Assembly (NCBI GenBank): GCA_964472135.1
Contig: CAYYJB010000003.1
Location: 18,069-82,068 of the forward strand
Origin: JAUREX01 sp964472135
GTDB taxonomy: Bacteria; Pseudomonadota; Alphaproteobacteria; Rhodobacterales; Rhodobacteraceae
Direction of reading: 5' to 3'
Length of the DNA: 64,000 bases
Both the position numbers and the translations under genes were made by a program. Each line of letters starts with the position of its first letter. The stretch's first letter is position 1. This document shows, in pieces, positions 62,304-64,000 of this stretch. The notes beneath the pieces were generated by a model. The model was not told the DNA's origin and did no database searches. It was given only the letters and a program-made list of their open reading frames with translations.

Positions 62304-63775
62304 CCGCACTTCACGAACTCCTCGCCTTTCAGCGCGAGACCGAGGCGCTTGCGCAGATCGCCGGCCGGCTCGACTGGGACCGCGAGACGATGATGCCCCG
62401 CGGCGCCGCCCCGCAGCGCGCCGAGGAGGCCGCGGCGCTCGAGGGCGTGCTGCACGCGCGCCGGACCGATCCGCGGCTGGGCGACTGGCTGGCCGACGCC
62501 GCCCCCGCCGACGAGGTCGAGGCCGCGCATCTGCGCCTGATCGGGCGCGCCTATGACCGCAACCTGAAGGTGCCCGCCGCACTCGCGCAGGAGATCGCGC
62601 GCACGACCTCGCTCGCGCAGGGGATCTGGGCCGAGGCGCGCGCGCGCGACGATGTCGGCCATTTCCTGCCCGTGCTCGAGCGCGTCATCGCGCTGCGGCG
62701 CGAAGAGGGGCAGGCGCTGGCGGCCGGCGGCAGCGCCTATGACGCGCTCCTTGAGGATTACGAACAGGGCGCGACGGCGGCGGGCATTGCCGCGCTTTTC
62801 GGCCGGATGCGGGTGCGCCTTGTCGCGCTGCGCGCGGCGATCCTCGGGTCGGGCCGCAGCCATCCGCCGCTCGAGGGGCGGTTCGACGGCAAGGCCCAGC
62901 TTGCCCTAGCGCAAGAGGTCGCGGGCGCCTTCGGCTATGATTTCGGCCGCGGGCGGCTCGATCTCGCGGTGCATCCGTTCTCGTCGGGGTCGGGCCTCGA
63001 TGTGCGCATCACGACGCGGGTGTCCGAGACCGACCCCCTCAACTGTCTCTACTCCACCATCCACGAGACGGGCCACGCCGCCTATGAACAGAACATCGAC
63101 CGCGCCTATCTGCTGAGCGCGATCGGCCGCGGCGCCTCGATGGGCGTGCACGAGAGTCAGAGCCGCATCTACGAAAACCAGCTCGGCCGCTCGCGCCCCT
63201 TCGCGGGCTGGCTGCACGCGCGGATGAAGGCGCATTTCGGCGCCCCCGCCGCGCGCGACGCCGACGCCCTCTTTGCGGCGATCAACCGCGTCCAGCCGGG
63301 CTATATCCGCACCGAGGCCGACGAGGTGCACTACAACCTGCACATCATGATGCGCTTCGATCTCGAGCGGGCGCTGATCGCGGGCGATCTTGCGCCCGCC
63401 GACCTCGAGGGCGCCTGGAACGACCGCTTCGCGGCCGACTTCGGCGTCGCGGTCGACCGGCCGAGCCACGGGATGCTGCAGGACGTGCACTGGTCGCTCG
63501 GGCTCTTCGGCTATTTCCCGACCTACAGCCTCGGCAATGTCTATGCGGGCTGCCTGCACGAGGCGATGCGGGCCGAACTGCCCGACCTCGACGCGCGCCT
63601 CTCCGAGGGGCATCTGGCGCCCGCGACCGACTGGCTGCGCCAGCGCCTGCAATGCCACGGCTGCCTGCGCGAGCCCCAGCGCCTCATCGCCGATGCCTGC
63701 GGCGGGCGCGAACCCGACGAGGGGCCGCTCCTCGATTACCTCGAGGCGAAGTTCGGCGCGCTCTACGCGCTCTGA
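62300..63775 (+). CDS. M32 family metallocarboxypeptidase
   Basis: 491-residue cytosolic zinc carboxypeptidase (Taq-type). The zinc motif is HETGH with H255-E256-T-G-H259; the second zinc ligand region is in GVHESQSRIYE. The family segment GNVYAGCLHEAM is present near the end. Cytoplasmic peptide turnover is the usual role. Coupled to ctaA by ATGA; followed by a strong terminator. Confidence 0.94.
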   Translation: MTALHELLAFQRETEALAQIAGRLDWDRETMMPRGAAPQRAEEAAALEGVLHARRTDPRLGDWLADAAPADEVEAAHLRLIGRAYDRNLKVPAALAQEIARTTSLAQGIWAEARARDDVGHFLPVLERVIALRREEGQALAAGGSAYDALLEDYEQGATAAGIAALFGRMRVRLVALRAAILGSGRSHPPLEGRFDGKAQLALAQEVAGAFGYDFGRGRLDLAVHPFSSGSGLDVRITTRVSETDPLNCLYSTIHETGHAAYEQNIDRAYLLSAIGRGASMGVHESQSRIYENQLGRSRPFAGWLHARMKAHFGAPAARDADALFAAINRVQPGYIRTEADEVHYNLHIMMRFDLERALIAGDLAPADLEGAWNDRFAADFGVAVDRPSHGMLQDVHWSLGLFGYFPTYSLGNVYAGCLHEAMRAELPDLDARLSEGHLAPATDWLRQRLQCHGCLREPQRLIADACGGREPDEGPLLDYLEAKFGALYAL

Positions 63776-63784
63776 GGCGGGATC

Positions 63785-63817
63785 GGGCGCGCGCCCGTTG
63801 CGGCGCGCGCCCCTTTT
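63785..63817 (+). terminator. Rho-independent terminator after the M32 gene
   Basis: Perfect 11-bp stem (GGGCGCGCGCC 63785-63795 with GGCGCGCGCCC 63802-63812), 6-base loop, then C and TTTT (63814-63817). It separates the gene from the convergent TRAP gene. Confidence 0.85.
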
Positions 63818-63821
63818 GCGG

Positions 63822-64000
63822 TCAGCGATAGGGATAGCCGGCCTTTTCCATCGTGGCGGCGTATTTCTTGAACGCATCCACGACACGGCCCGACCGCGGG
63901 CTCGAGCCCGCGACCTCGTCCCAGAAACCTTCGGAGTCCTTGACGACCTGCGCCCATTCCTCGGCGGGCAGGCTCGTCAGTTCCATCTTCTCGCCCTCGA
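63822..64000 (-). CDS. TRAP transporter solute-binding protein (DctP type), C-terminal end
   Basis: Only the last 59 codons and stop lie in the window; the gene enters from beyond 64000 on the minus strand. The reading EEWAQVVKDSEGFWDEVAG... and the ending MEKAGYPYR are typical of the C-terminus of DctP-type periplasmic binding proteins of TRAP dicarboxylate transporters. The ligand cannot be deduced from this tail. Confidence 0.72.
   Translation of the reverse strand, partial: EGEKMELTSLPAEEWAQVVKDSEGFWDEVAGSSPRSGRVVDAFKKYAATMEKAGYPYR

Noticed and set aside
63763..63957. Small minus-strand coding frame at the right end
   Set aside because: It is out of frame with the TRAP binding-protein tail, which is the better supported reading on the same strand.

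Overview
This window is a stretch of chromosome from a GC-rich alphaproteobacterium, most likely a member of the Rhodobacterales (Rhodobacteraceae/Paracoccaceae). The evidence is the very high GC with strong third-position bias, and family-typical genes: DUF1244, DUF1489, MmcB, a TPR gene overlapping ispE, a TRAP solute-binding protein, a stand-alone RACo-like protein, and a late division/cell-wall (dcw) block. I see no tRNA, rRNA, insertion sequence, integrase, prophage block or CRISPR array. Genes are very tightly packed. Many co-directional neighbours overlap by ATGA, and three convergent pairs end inside one shared CTAG.

Layout. 1-5.3 kb: the end of a MoxR-type ATPase gene, a CoxE-like VWA gene, and coxS-coxL-coxM for a molybdenum hydroxylase whose active-site loop is of the form II type. 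5.3-9.4 kb: yggS, a UbiH-like hydroxylase, an amidase, zapA and a coiled-coil partner. 9.6-14.9 kb: transketolase, then a zinc-uptake island (znuB-znuC-zur facing znuA) with a likely Zur operator between zur and znuA and two histidine-rich segments. 14.9-23.3 kb: DUF1244, an N-formylglutamate amidohydrolase-like gene, pyruvate kinase, rpmI-rplT, an EamA transporter, pheS, a stand-alone RAM-domain protein, a RACo-like corrinoid-protein reactivase and DUF1489. 23.3-34.7 kb, minus strand: murD-ftsW-murG-murC-murB-ddl-ftsQ-ftsA-ftsZ, the distal half of a dcw cluster whose early genes are not here. 34.7-39.8 kb: dihydrolipoyl dehydrogenase, DUF924, an MFS transporter, queA and a PrxQ/BCP peroxiredoxin.

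39.8-50.7 kb: a bactofilin, a large beta-helix protein, an SDR/hydroxypyruvate-isomerase pair, a YqaA-like membrane protein, mmcB, radC, an oligopeptide-type ABC transporter without a binding protein, and a BKACE-type enzyme. 50.8-56.9 kb: two adjacent genes for large repeat proteins that combine an N-terminal lipobox with RTX repeats and a type I secretion-like C-terminus. 56.9-64 kb: a TPR protein, ispE, a ThiE-like gene, trmJ, ctaA, an M32 carboxypeptidase and the 3' end of a TRAP binding-protein gene.

The most interesting points are: the tandem lipobox/RTX proteins; two CtrA-like sites (TxxA-N7-TTAAC), one upstream of the beta-helix protein, which may be a gene-transfer-agent head-spike homologue, and one upstream of radC; the double histidine-rich Zn importer; and an unusually long Ala/Pro-rich N-terminus on FtsQ. 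All functional statements come from reading motifs and gene context; no database search was run.
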